Of a DNA stretch of 64,000 nt, positions 6,890-14,420 are shown in pieces. The stretch is taken from IMG/VR virus record IMGVR_UViG_3300021068_000001, positions 62,001-126,000 of that record; one strand, 5' to 3'. The notes beneath the pieces were generated by a model. That model ran no database searches. It saw only the letters and a list, made by a program, of their open reading frames with translations, and was not told the DNA's origin. Numbering within the stretch: the first letter of the stretch is position 1; each line of letters begins with the position of its first letter. Both the position numbers and the translations under genes were made by a program. The stretch is from a virus.

Positions 6890-6917
6890 TTGACATTTTA
6901 CGCTAATATGATATAAT
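6890..6917 (+). promoter_or_regulatory. sigma70 promoter
   Basis: TTGACA (6890-6895), 16-base spacer, TATAAT (6912-6917), immediately after the tmRNA coding piece. It drives the gene at 6942 and, through overlaps, the gp33-gp59 operon. Both hexamers are exact consensus. Confidence 0.75.
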
Positions 6918-6941
6918 ATATTAATAAGAGGTAAAAATTAT

Positions 6942-7169
6942 ATGAGTACATTTATGAATGATGATGAACAAGACCGAGCAAATGCAGCTACCTATGAAGA
7001 CGAGGTGACTTCCAGAAGAACGGTTACTATCCCATTAAGAGAATACGACAAATTAAAAGAAGAACAACATTTTATCAAAGACAAATCATTGATTGCTGTT
7101 ATTGATAAGATTGAAGAATTAGTTAGAGCATTAAGAAAGCACATAGTTAGAACTAATGCTAATGAATAG
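6942..7169 (+). CDS. hypothetical protein, 75 aa
   Basis: First gene of the gp33/gp59 operon, preceded by AAGAGG. The N-terminus is acidic, then a REYDKLKEE...VIDKIEELVRALRKH helical region suggests a coiled coil. No family recognised. It ends 14 bases inside the longest frame of gp33 and 8 bases past the more likely gp33 start. Confidence 0.6.
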   Translation: MSTFMNDDEQDRANAATYEDEVTSRRTVTIPLREYDKLKEEQHFIKDKSLIAVIDKIEELVRALRKHIVRTNANE

Positions 7170-7377
7170 TAAAAAGTTTGCTCTGATAATAGAAGGTATT
7201 GTCAAAGAAAAAAAAATGTCCTATATGGATGCTGTAGTCAAATATTGTGGAGATAATGATATTGATACAGCGTCTGTAGGACCTTTAGTCAACAAAGTAT
7301 TAAAAGAGAAGATAAAAGAAGAGGCAGAAAACCTAAACTTGGTTGAGAAATCAAGTACAGCAATCTTACCCCTATGA
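7162..7377 (+). CDS. 33: gp33 late transcription co-activator
   Basis: Resembles T4-like gp33, which links the sliding clamp to RNA polymerase carrying the late sigma gp55. It is a short helical protein containing YMDAVVKYCGDNDID, then VNKVLKEKIKEEAENLNL, the conserved C-terminal pattern in marine T4-like phages. The start is either ATG 7156 or 7162; 7162 gives the more typical N-terminus. Its presence agrees with the TATAAATA late promoters found across the window. gp55 and the clamp are outside this window. Confidence 0.75.
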   Translation: MNSKKFALIIEGIVKEKKMSYMDAVVKYCGDNDIDTASVGPLVNKVLKEKIKEEAENLNLVEKSSTAILPL

Positions 7378-7976
7378 ATAGTTATGAAGCATATACATTA
7401 TATTTAGCCATTAAACTTCACTTTACTTCTGATTCTTATGATTTCTACAAACACAATGCTAAAGTCAATTCATCATTTAATACATTTTTGAAACGCAATG
7501 ATAGATTCTTTTTTCACAAACTTACAACTAAATACAATAAGGAAGAGATGTTAGATTATTTTGTATGTAATTTCTTTCACAATTCAAAGACTTGGATTGG
7601 AGATTTAGTTAGAGCAGATGGAGAAACTATTTACAATAAATGGAAAAAGTATAATCAATCATTTACGTACAATTTTAGAGGCGATTGTGTACTTCTTTCT
7701 AATACTATCAATGATGGTAGTATTCAGTTTGATGATCTGTTTAGTGTTTCTAAAGGTCAGCATCCAAAATTGCTACGACTATTTCTATCACAAAAAATAT
7801 CAATCCAAACGTTAATCATACTAGATAAAGTTTTATCCTTTATTAAAAAATGGGATAAGGAGATTGCTGAGAATATTATCTGGCCTGAAAAATCATTTAA
7901 AGTCAAAAAACTACAACCATTTATAAACTTCAATTTAACAAAGTGTAAATTTATTATGAAAGAGATTTTTGTATGA
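7374..7976 (+). CDS. 59: gp59 helicase loader
   Basis: Similar to T4-like gp59, which loads the gp41 helicase on gp32-coated forks. The 200-residue length is normal. Conserved blocks include the start YEAYTLYLAIKLHFTS, KRNDRFFFHKL and the central WIGDLV. It overlaps gp33 by four bases (ATGA) and is followed by another ATGA overlap, so the operon is coupled. gp32 is encoded 1.5 kb downstream. Confidence 0.8.
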   Translation: MNSYEAYTLYLAIKLHFTSDSYDFYKHNAKVNSSFNTFLKRNDRFFFHKLTTKYNKEEMLDYFVCNFFHNSKTWIGDLVRADGETIYNKWKKYNQSFTYNFRGDCVLLSNTINDGSIQFDDLFSVSKGQHPKLLRLFLSQKISIQTLIILDKVLSFIKKWDKEIAENIIWPEKSFKVKKLQPFINFNLTKCKFIMKEIFV

Positions 7977-8137
7977 GTGAAAAGAAACTTACAGAAAAAG
8001 AAGTTAGAAAAGAATATAAAGACCACAGAAAAGATAAAGCATTTGCACAATGTTGGCCTGATACAAATCGTGCCTTCTATGAATGGTGCTCAGGTTATTT
8101 AAATTATAAACACATAAAAGAAAAAGATGTCAGATAG
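7973..8137 (+). CDS. hypothetical protein, 54 aa
   Basis: ATGA overlap with the end of gp59. Strongly charged N-terminal half (Lys/Glu), then a WPDTNRAFYEWCSGYLNYKHI stretch that looks like a compact helical motif with conserved aromatics. No known function. Ends 11 bases inside the next gene. Confidence 0.55.
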   Translation: MSEKKLTEKEVRKEYKDHRKDKAFAQCWPDTNRAFYEWCSGYLNYKHIKEKDVR

Positions 8138-8492
8138 ATTCCCTACAGCAGAAGAAAGAGCATTTGGTAAAATCAAAGAGAAGATTGACCCTATTGAAGA
8201 AAAACTAGATGAGAAGATTGCTAAACTAAACAGCAGCCGTGTATATAAAAAGGTTACACCAAAAGGTGACCTGTCTTGGTATGTAAAATGGGTATCAGTT
8301 TTTCTTATACTGTTTGCAACTATGGCCAGAAGTGTAGGTACAATACCACAGTATGATATGTGGTTAGGTTTGTTTGGTACAGCAGGTTGGGCATACGTAG
8401 GATTCTTATGGCACGATAGAGCATTATTATTTTTGAATGCAATATTGGTATCTTTATTATTATTAGGATTGACGAATTATTATTTTTTATGA
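8127..8492 (+). CDS. hypothetical membrane protein, 121 aa
   Basis: A soluble N-terminal helix region (1-45, charged) is followed by about three membrane segments (roughly 51-66, 77-95 and 101-119). Coupled by overlap to both neighbours. Unrecognised; could be a host-membrane modifier. Confidence 0.6.
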   Translation: MSDRFPTAEERAFGKIKEKIDPIEEKLDEKIAKLNSSRVYKKVTPKGDLSWYVKWVSVFLILFATMARSVGTIPQYDMWLGLFGTAGWAYVGFLWHDRALLFLNAILVSLLLLGLTNYYFL

Positions 8493-9328
8493 TTAGAACA
8501 TTTTTAATTGGTAATGGTGAGAGTCGTAAAGACTTTGATTTAAATGTATTGAAACCTTATGGCAAGATATATGGTTGTAATGCCATTTATAGAGACCATC
8601 CTGACCTATGTGACGCATTGATAGCTGTTGACGCTGGTATGATACACGAATTATATCATAATGGTATGTGTGCTGATGTGCCTTGCTATTTTAGAGAATG
8701 GACCAAAGTACCTATTCATATGTATGATACAATGTTACAAAGTATGCTACAAACACAAAACAAAGAACAGGCTGATTTGGTTGTAGAGAACGAAAGAGGT
8801 GAGAGCGACCACTTTGTTATGAACGCTCATACTATTAAAGGTCCTGTTGTCATACGAAAAGCAAATGATGATAGAGAGAAAAAAAATATAGACAATGCTC
8901 ACATATATGTGTCTTGGATAAAAGAACCAGACAAGTCACACAATATATCTGAATGTTGTTTTGGCGCTGAAGATTTAGGTTGGTGTGCAGGTACTACAAG
9001 TGGGTATGTTGCTAGTCTAGTTGAAGCACCAGATGAAATGTATCTAATAGGACAAGACCTTATATCAGATACAAAGACAGTTAACAATCTATACAAATCT
9101 ACAAGGTATTATGTATCAGAACATTTTGAGCCCAATCCGTCAGGTATATGGGAAACAGAATGGCTCACACTTATGCAGAACAACCCTAACGTTAAGTTTT
9201 ACAAAGTGAATAAGGCATTTGATGATAAACCTACTAATCAAAAAGTAGAGAGATTCGCAGTACAGGAAGACAAGAATTTAGAGTATATCACCCAAGCACA
9301 GCTGCTTGACAAAATGAGTAAATGGTGA
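8489..9328 (+). CDS. DUF115/MptE-like (Rossmann) phage protein
   Basis: The N-terminus FLIGNGESRKDFDL then GCNAIYRD and AVDAGM follows the pattern of DUF115/MptE-like proteins (GNGPSL...NA....D...D). These relate to the sialyltransferase/pyrophosphokinase-like fold. Related genes are common in marine T4-like phages. Substrate unknown; a nucleotide-sugar or nucleotide-binding role is inference. A later motif LGWCAGTTSGYVA is well suited to a ligand loop. Confidence 0.6.
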   Translation: MIRTFLIGNGESRKDFDLNVLKPYGKIYGCNAIYRDHPDLCDALIAVDAGMIHELYHNGMCADVPCYFREWTKVPIHMYDTMLQSMLQTQNKEQADLVVENERGESDHFVMNAHTIKGPVVIRKANDDREKKNIDNAHIYVSWIKEPDKSHNISECCFGAEDLGWCAGTTSGYVASLVEAPDEMYLIGQDLISDTKTVNNLYKSTRYYVSEHFEPNPSGIWETEWLTLMQNNPNVKFYKVNKAFDDKPTNQKVERFAVQEDKNLEYITQAQLLDKMSKW

Positions 9329-9349
9329 TATTATATAATAATAATAGAA

Positions 9350-9373
9350 TTTTATCTTAATTATGAGATAAAA
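9350..9373. other. 8-bp hairpin before the gp32 promoter
   Basis: TTTTATCT (9350-9357), loop TAATTATG, AGATAAAA (9366-9373). It lies just after the DUF115-like gene. On the plus strand it is followed by A-runs, not T-runs, so it is not a standard plus-strand terminator. Confidence 0.35.
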
Positions 9374-9398
9374 AAAAGGGTTAATAGTATAACAAAAG

Positions 9399-9406
9399 TA
9401 TAAATA
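9399..9406 (+). promoter_or_regulatory. T4-type late promoter before gp32 (TATAAATA)
   Basis: Exact TATAAATA followed by ATAA, 60 bases upstream of the gp32 ATG, which has its own AAGGAG site. gp32 is needed throughout infection, so this would add late transcription. Confidence 0.5.
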
Positions 9407-9466
9407 ATAACATACTTACATTAATACAATTAATACGTACAACAATATATACAAGGAGAAAATACA

Positions 9467-10369
9467 ATGTCAAGTGCATTAGAAGCCCTAAAAAAGTCAA
9501 AGTCCAATTTTGACTCTCTAACAAAACAGTTAGAAAAAACAATAGATCAACCCGATAGAAAAAACAAATACCAAGACGACAGGTTATGGAAACCTGAACT
9601 TGATAAATCAGGTAATGGTTACGCTGTAATCAGATTTTTACCTGCAATAGAAGGTGAAGATATGCCATGGCAACGAGTCTGGCACCACGCTTTCCAAGGA
9701 CCAGGTGGTCAATGGTACATTGAAAACTCATTAACAACTTTAAACAAAAAGGATCCTGTTAGTGAAGAAAATACTAGGTTGTGGAATACAGGCATAGAAG
9801 CCGATAAAGAAATTGCTAGAAAAAGAAAAAGAAAGTTACAATACTATTCTAATATTTTTGTAGTAAGTGATCCTAAACATCCTGAAAATGATGGTAAAAT
9901 ATTCTTATACAAATTTGGTAAAAAGATTTTTGATAAGATTACTGAAGCAATGAACCCAGCATTTGAAGATGAAAAGGCCACAAACCCATTTGATTTTTGG
10001 GAAGGTGCAAACTTTAAACTAAAAATCAGAAAAGTTGATGGCTATTGGAATTATGATAAATCCGAATTTGAGCCAATTAGTAAATTGAAAAATACTGATG
10101 ATGAGATTGACAAAGTATGGAAATCTCAACACGCTCTAAAGCCCTTCGTTGATCCTAGTAATTTTAAATCTTATGAGGAACTCAAAGAGAAACTGAATAA
10201 GACGCTTACTGGACAAAGAAGTACCGAGTCTGTGGAAGATATTGACCTCCCACCTGTCACAAACGACATACCAACGTCTTCTAACAACTCGGTAGAGAAA
10301 GTTGGAACTACGTCCAACGGTAGCGATGACCTATCGTATTTTAGTAAATTAGCTGAGGACGATTCCTAA
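9467..10369 (+). CDS. 32: gp32 single-stranded DNA-binding protein
   Basis: T4-type gp32, which coats ssDNA in replication and recombination. Conserved core blocks: GNGYAVIRFLPA (about 45-56), GGQWYIENS, RKRKLQYYSNIFVVSDPKHPENDGKIF, FKLKIRKVDGYWNYDKS and FKSYEELKEKLN. The C-terminus ends acidic (YFSKLAEDDS), the partner-binding tail. The T4 zinc site is not kept: where T4 has CPVC this protein has DPVSE, so it should not bind zinc, as I recall for marine relatives. A late promoter lies upstream and a UUCG hairpin follows. Confidence 0.95.
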   Translation: MSSALEALKKSKSNFDSLTKQLEKTIDQPDRKNKYQDDRLWKPELDKSGNGYAVIRFLPAIEGEDMPWQRVWHHAFQGPGGQWYIENSLTTLNKKDPVSEENTRLWNTGIEADKEIARKRKRKLQYYSNIFVVSDPKHPENDGKIFLYKFGKKIFDKITEAMNPAFEDEKATNPFDFWEGANFKLKIRKVDGYWNYDKSEFEPISKLKNTDDEIDKVWKSQHALKPFVDPSNFKSYEELKEKLNKTLTGQRSTESVEDIDLPPVTNDIPTSSNNSVEKVGTTSNGSDDLSYFSKLAEDDS

Positions 10370-10393
10370 TCTATCTCTCTCACTTTCTCAATT

Positions 10394-10413
10394 GGGTAGC
10401 CTTCGGGCTACCC
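10394..10413 (+). terminator. UUCG-loop hairpin after gp32
   Basis: GGGTAGCC (10394-10401), loop TTCG, GGCTACCC (10406-10413): a perfect 8-bp stem with the very stable UUCG tetraloop, 25 bases after the gp32 stop. The following sequence is only mildly T-rich, so it may act as a terminator or as a 3' mRNA-stabilising structure. Confidence 0.75.
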
Positions 10414-10429
10414 ATAATACTTCTCTAAT

Positions 10430-11065
10430 ATGTTACCAATAAAAATAGACAGACCTAAAGATTACTTTAAAAATAATATCCATAAGATAGTTTCGGATTA
10501 TCATAATAAGATTATGACTAATATTACTGAAACTCAAAATAAAATGGATAGTTTCATCAATGAACACCATTTAGTTTATGAACTTTTTTACGATAAAAAG
10601 GAATTAAAACTAATGGAGAAATATCACAATAGAGCAAGAATATTAAGTACAAACGCAGGACGAATATTTGACACAGCAGTTAAATTTATTATAACAGACG
10701 TTGAAGGTGGTAAAAGTGAATACATTAATAACCCTAACCAACACCCTTCCAGATTTGAAATTGATGTTATCAACCACGATAAAAAAATAGCATATGAAAT
10801 CAAATGGCGTGACGCAGGCACAGATGGCGACCATACAAATAAAGAGTTTAGAAAAGTAGATTTACTTGTTGAACAAGGTTATACACCTATTAGATTAACA
10901 TTTTTTATGCCAGAGCTAGAACGTTCATTAAAATCTCAAACACAAATTATAAACTATTATGGAAAGTATGGTAAAACCTATACACAAGATAAAGCATTTG
11001 AATATATAAATCAAATGGCAGATATAGATTTACTACAAATATTAAAAGATTTTAAAACGTTTTAA
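10430..11065 (+). CDS. ApaLI-like restriction endonuclease
   Basis: Matches my recollection of the ApaLI-type restriction endonuclease family (PD-(D/E)XK; ApaLI itself cuts GTGCAC). The active-site pattern is D112 in FEIDV and E123-I-K125, followed by WRDAGTDGDHTNKE, a very conserved stretch of that family. Also typical is GYTPIRLTFF. There is no methyltransferase next to it, so it is not a standard restriction-modification pair. A role in degrading host or rival DNA, or in mobility, is inference. It converges on gp4 with a 14-base overlap. Confidence 0.65.
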   Translation: MLPIKIDRPKDYFKNNIHKIVSDYHNKIMTNITETQNKMDSFINEHHLVYELFYDKKELKLMEKYHNRARILSTNAGRIFDTAVKFIITDVEGGKSEYINNPNQHPSRFEIDVINHDKKIAYEIKWRDAGTDGDHTNKEFRKVDLLVEQGYTPIRLTFFMPELERSLKSQTQIINYYGKYGKTYTQDKAFEYINQMADIDLLQILKDFKTF

Positions 11066-11534
11066 GATGGTCTTCGGTTAGTATAATAAAATTCATATCA
11101 CGTTTTGTACACCAAGCAGCCGCCGTTGACCACTTTCTCATATTTCTCTCAAAAGTCAATAACGCATTTTTATAAACCCTACTTTCACGTAGAGGTTTTT
11201 TAGGTTTACGTGTCTGTTTTTTAGGTTTGATTTCAACAACATATTTTTTAAGTGACTTATTTGCTAGTCTTACTTTCATATAGAAATCAGGATAGTATCT
11301 ATGAGGCTTATTATCAATTGAGCGATACCAAATAACAATTTCTTCACTACCCCATTCTACCACATCTTTGTTCTTATCACAATAGAGCATAAACCTTTTC
11401 TCCCAACTAGACCTATAAATAATGTTGTTAACATTGCCTTTGTACTTTTTTATGTTCAATGGTTTGAATATACCTGTATAGGGACGTTTATCTATATTCT
11501 TCAATTTCTTCATAAATCTATTTATTAACAACAT
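11052..11534 (-). CDS. 4: gp4 head completion protein
   Basis: T4-like gp4 (50/65), needed to complete DNA-filled heads so that tails can join; it has a nuclease-like fold. Conserved blocks: YRSSWEKRFMLYCD (about 40-53), WGSEEIVIWY, HRYYPDFY and VEIKPKKQTRKPKKP, plus WSTAAAWCTKRD near the end. Length 160 is normal. It alone is on the minus strand among the plus-strand structural genes here. The first in-frame ATG is used; a start a few codons in (MKK) is also possible. Confidence 0.85.
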   Translation of the reverse strand: MLLINRFMKKLKNIDKRPYTGIFKPLNIKKYKGNVNNIIYRSSWEKRFMLYCDKNKDVVEWGSEEIVIWYRSIDNKPHRYYPDFYMKVRLANKSLKKYVVEIKPKKQTRKPKKPLRESRVYKNALLTFERNMRKWSTAAAWCTKRDMNFIILTEDHLKTF

Positions 11535-11539
11535 AAATA
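11532..11539 (+). promoter_or_regulatory. T4-type late promoter (CATAAATA)
   Basis: CATAAATAGTAGTATGG lies immediately before the structural gene at 11545 and opens the long plus-strand tail operon. The box ends only six bases before the ATG, so the transcript would be nearly leaderless or the true start is further in. Confidence 0.5.
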
Positions 11540-11544
11540 GTAGT

Positions 11545-12099
11545 ATGGCAAGTGTATTTGACAGAATTAAACTAAAAGCAGGAGATAGTGATAGGTCTGC
11601 TACTTGGTATAGACAACAAGTAAATAAGATAGCAAGTGGTACTACTGCTAGACAACTGTTTAGAGCAGGTAGACTTAACGGAAGACCTAGTATAGGAAGA
11701 CTAAATTTATTTGGTTATAATCCTAAAGGGAGAGCAACACTACCCTACTATGACATATTTCCTTTAGTGTTGCCATTAGAGCCAATACCAGCTGGGTTTA
11801 TGGGTATGAACTTTCATTATTTACCACCGTTGTTAAGATTTAGGTTGTTAGAGAAAATGCAAGCAACAGCGTCTGACCAACGATTTAATAAAAACACAAG
11901 ATTTGAAGTGGCTTATGATGATGTAAAAAGTATAAAAATGGTTAAACCAACAATTAAGAAATATCTGTGGTCACATTTACAAACAGGATTTTTAAGAATT
12001 AATGTTGATGAGGCTGCAATAGCAATAATGTTGCCTGTACAAAGATTTAAAAAGGCAAGTGTGGGACAAGTTTATTCAGATAGTAGGAGATTTATTTAA
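11545..12099 (+). CDS. conserved T4-like structural protein (unnamed)
   Basis: 184 residues. The conserved centre LPYYDIFPLVLPLEPIP...GMNFHYLPP is one I associate with marine T4-like phage structural genes next to gp4. It is not gp53, which is found at 17.3 kb. The position between gp4 and the tube initiator suggests a virion or baseplate part. Function not established. Confidence 0.6.
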   Translation: MASVFDRIKLKAGDSDRSATWYRQQVNKIASGTTARQLFRAGRLNGRPSIGRLNLFGYNPKGRATLPYYDIFPLVLPLEPIPAGFMGMNFHYLPPLLRFRLLEKMQATASDQRFNKNTRFEVAYDDVKSIKMVKPTIKKYLWSHLQTGFLRINVDEAAIAIMLPVQRFKKASVGQVYSDSRRFI

Positions 12100-13196
12100 T
12101 GTCAATTATTAGTGTAGGTAAAAGAATAGGTGATATGGATATCAGATTAGGTATCCCACCATCAAAGCCACATTTTGGCGTTTCAGATATCAACAAAAGA
12201 ATATCATACAATAACGTTACATCTAATTACAATTCACAATATAACATATTCAGGTCAGGTATAACATCAGCAGGTGGGTTTGCAAGACCTTCACAATTCC
12301 TTTGTACGATTGATGGACCTCCAGTTAGATTACAACGTGGCATTTCTATTTATCCTGACTTTAATAGTAAAAAACAAGATATCCGTATGGACAAGAGTGC
12401 GGCATTAGCTAATGCAATTAAAAAGAATTTACAATTAAGAATGGACCTATTTTGCTCAAACGTAAGTTTACCATCCAGAACAATTACAGATGATGTAAAC
12501 GAAACATACTATGGTCCTAAAAGAGCTCACGCAAAGAATGTTCAATATGAAGAAGTAACATTAGAGTTTTATACGAGTATAAACTATGACGAAAGATTAT
12601 ATTTTGAGGCATGGCAAAACTGTATAATTGATCCTATTAGCCATAACGTAGGTTACTATGATGATTATGCTGAACCTTGTATGATTACTATAACACCATT
12701 AACAAAAACATTTACAGCAGCCCTAGCTAATTTTCAACCGACTGGCAACCCTACTGAAGATAGACAGCAAATAAGAAAAAGTTTAGGTAATACTTCTGGT
12801 TACTCATCTTATCAAGTGCAAATGTATGAGGTATGGCCTAAAACTATTGCTGCTACACCATTATCATATGATTCTCAAAATGCAATAATTAAAACAAGTG
12901 TTACATTTACATACAGAAACTTTGCTACAACAGCATGGAATTGGATGGCAGATAGAGCCGCACCAATGAATAGAGAAAAGAAAAAAAATAGGCAAGAATA
13001 TAGAAATAACACTACAGCCATACAGGCTAGTTTTTTAGATAATTTACCATTTGGTATTGGTAATGAAATTGGTAGAGTAGGCAGAGAGGTCTATGAAAAA
13101 ATAAAAAGAAATTTGCCTATAGGGCGAGTAACAGGAGGACGAGTATTTCCTAAGGGTTTACCAGATCCTAAAATTATACGAGATATACTATATTAA
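12099..13196 (+). CDS. 54: gp54-like tail tube initiator at the baseplate
   Basis: Overlaps the previous stop by one base. The tube-protein-like domain runs about 60-290. It includes FLCTIDGPP, a LFCSNVSLPSRTI segment resembling gp54, TLEFYTSINYDERLYFEAWQNCIIDP (matching the T4 pattern of a residue stretch ending in WV..V.DP), and the C-terminal TSVTFTYRNF strand. gp54 sits on the baseplate with gp48 and starts tail-tube growth. 365 residues against about 320 in T4; the extra C-terminal tail is basic. Confidence 0.7.
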   Translation: MSIISVGKRIGDMDIRLGIPPSKPHFGVSDINKRISYNNVTSNYNSQYNIFRSGITSAGGFARPSQFLCTIDGPPVRLQRGISIYPDFNSKKQDIRMDKSAALANAIKKNLQLRMDLFCSNVSLPSRTITDDVNETYYGPKRAHAKNVQYEEVTLEFYTSINYDERLYFEAWQNCIIDPISHNVGYYDDYAEPCMITITPLTKTFTAALANFQPTGNPTEDRQQIRKSLGNTSGYSSYQVQMYEVWPKTIAATPLSYDSQNAIIKTSVTFTYRNFATTAWNWMADRAAPMNREKKKNRQEYRNNTTAIQASFLDNLPFGIGNEIGRVGREVYEKIKRNLPIGRVTGGRVFPKGLPDPKIIRDILY

Positions 13197-13215
13197 TATT
13201 TAAAGGAGTGAAACA

Positions 13216-13935
13216 ATGAGTTTACCATTAATGAATACACCAGAATATGAATTGACTTTATCAAGGAATATAAAGGTGAAATTTAGACCGTTTTTAGTAA
13301 AAGAAGAAAAGATTTTACTAATGGCGATAGAGAACAACAACGAAGAGGAGATGATCAATATATTAATTCAAACTGTACAAACTTGTATGGTGACTAAAGA
13401 TATTGATGTTACAAAATTACCAGTTTATGATTTTGAATGGTTATGGTTAAACATAAGGTCAAAATCAATTGGTGAGGTTATAGATTTAAAACTGAAATGT
13501 CCAGATGATGAAACACAAGTGGTTGATTATAATTTTAACATTGACCAAGTTAAACCAGATTTTAATAAAGAAGTGGAAACTAATATAAAGTTTTCAGAAA
13601 ATTATGGTGTAATTATGAAAGTGCCAACTGTTAAAGAAGTAGCAAATAAGAAAACCATAATGGATTTAACAGTTAATTTGATGAAGGAGTGTATTGCACA
13701 GATTTATAACGGAGAGGAGATATTTGAAGTTAAGGATATTGAACCAAAGGAACTAGACGAATTTATAGATAATTTGACAATGCCTCAATTTAAAAAGATA
13801 AGAGCATATTTTGAGGAGTTGCCAATCATATCTCATACAATTAAGTATAAGAATCCTAAATCTGGTGCTGAACACGAAATGTTGTTACAAGGTGCGGCTG
13901 ATTTTTTTCAGTTACCCTCTTACACGAAAGCCTAG
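13216..13935 (+). CDS. 26: gp26 baseplate hub assembly protein
   Basis: T4_baseplate family (gp26). It starts MSLPLMNTPEYELTLSR then KVKFRPFLVKEEKILLMA, the typical opening, and has the DFEWLWLNIRSKSIGE block. 239 residues. AAGGAG precedes the ATG. Near its 3' end a run of seven T (13902-13908) is phased as T TTT TTT. A -1 slip there would fuse it to the gp51-like frame (see that entry), as in tail assembly chaperone pairs of other tailed phages. It probably acts with gp51 in hub and tape-measure assembly. Confidence 0.85.
   Translation: MSLPLMNTPEYELTLSRNIKVKFRPFLVKEEKILLMAIENNNEEEMINILIQTVQTCMVTKDIDVTKLPVYDFEWLWLNIRSKSIGEVIDLKLKCPDDETQVVDYNFNIDQVKPDFNKEVETNIKFSENYGVIMKVPTVKEVANKKTIMDLTVNLMKECIAQIYNGEEIFEVKDIEPKELDEFIDNLTMPQFKKIRAYFEELPIISHTIKYKNPKSGAEHEMLLQGAADFFQLPSYTKA
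13902..13908 (+). other. putative -1 frameshift slippery heptamer (U7)
   Basis: In the gp26 frame the codons are GAT TTT TTT CAG, so the heptamer reads U UUU UUU, an exact X XXY YYZ slippery site. A -1 slip enters TCA at 13908 and continues in the gp51 frame for 63 codons. I see only a weak CTCT/AGAG hairpin downstream, so stimulation is unclear. Confidence 0.6.
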
Positions 13936-14099
13936 AGAGTTTTTATAGGACGAATTTTGCTTTAATGCAATACCATAAATACTCATTGAACGATTTAGAG
14001 TCAATGCTACCGTATGAGAGGGAGATATATGTAGATTTACTGATACAGCACATTAGAGAAGAAAACGAAAAGTTAAGAGAGAAACAAAGGGGAAATTAA
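13902..14099 (+). CDS. 51: gp51-like protein, probably made as gp26-gp51 fusion
   Basis: The frame opens after TGA at 13899 and reads LLHESLESFYRTNFALM, then HKYSLNDLESMLPYEREIYV and LLIQHIREENEKL, the pattern of short gp51-like proteins of marine T4-like phages. No start codon exists before ATG 13965. That ATG would remove the conserved ESLESFYRTNFAL part and has no well-placed Shine-Dalgarno (AGGA about 13 bases away). Hence I favour expression by a -1 shift from gp26, giving a product of about 294 residues. Independent start at 13965 (44 aa) remains possible. Confidence 0.7.
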   Translation, partial: FFSVTLLHESLESFYRTNFALMQYHKYSLNDLESMLPYEREIYVDLLIQHIREENEKLREKQRGN

Positions 14100-14100
14100 A

Positions 14101-14415
14101 ATGTTAGAAGGAACTATAACAAAAGCAAAGAAAACAGGAATAGATACCATTAAGTTGGTGTGGGAATTCTTTACAGATGAAATACCACACGTGCTATCTA
14201 ATTGGAGATTTGTTCCAAGAGCAATGATGTTATTATATTGTTATGCTTTCTATAGTACTATGAACTGGTTTATGGCATTACCTGAACCTAACAACGCACA
14301 GGCTGGTTTTGTATCAGTAGTTGTTGGTGCTGGCGCTGCCTGGTTTGGTTTATATGTTAATAGTGGTGGAGTTAATAAGAAACCAGAGAAGAAAAAAGAT
14401 ACAACAATAGGTTAA
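14101..14415 (+). CDS. putative holin-like two-span membrane protein
   Basis: 104 residues: an N-terminal amphipathic region, hydrophobic spans at about 43-60 and 69-87, and a charged Lys-rich C-terminal tail. This is the layout of class II holins. The segment ALPEPNNAQAGFVSVVVGAGAAWFGLYV is typical of phage holin-type proteins as I recall them. It is placed, unusually, between gp51 and the tape measure. Holin is an inference from topology; another membrane role is possible. Confidence 0.5.
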   Translation: MLEGTITKAKKTGIDTIKLVWEFFTDEIPHVLSNWRFVPRAMMLLYCYAFYSTMNWFMALPEPNNAQAGFVSVVVGAGAAWFGLYVNSGGVNKKPEKKKDTTIG

Positions 14416-14420
14416 GTTAA

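Noticed and set aside
9350-9373. Hairpin as a rho-independent terminator
   Set aside because: On the plus strand it is followed by A-runs and not T-runs, and no minus-strand gene ends there.
11545-12099. Calling this gene gp53 because it follows gp4 as in T4
   Set aside because: The protein at 17312-17842 carries the gp53 core pattern (YWIILLFNN...YDWP), so this one must be something else.
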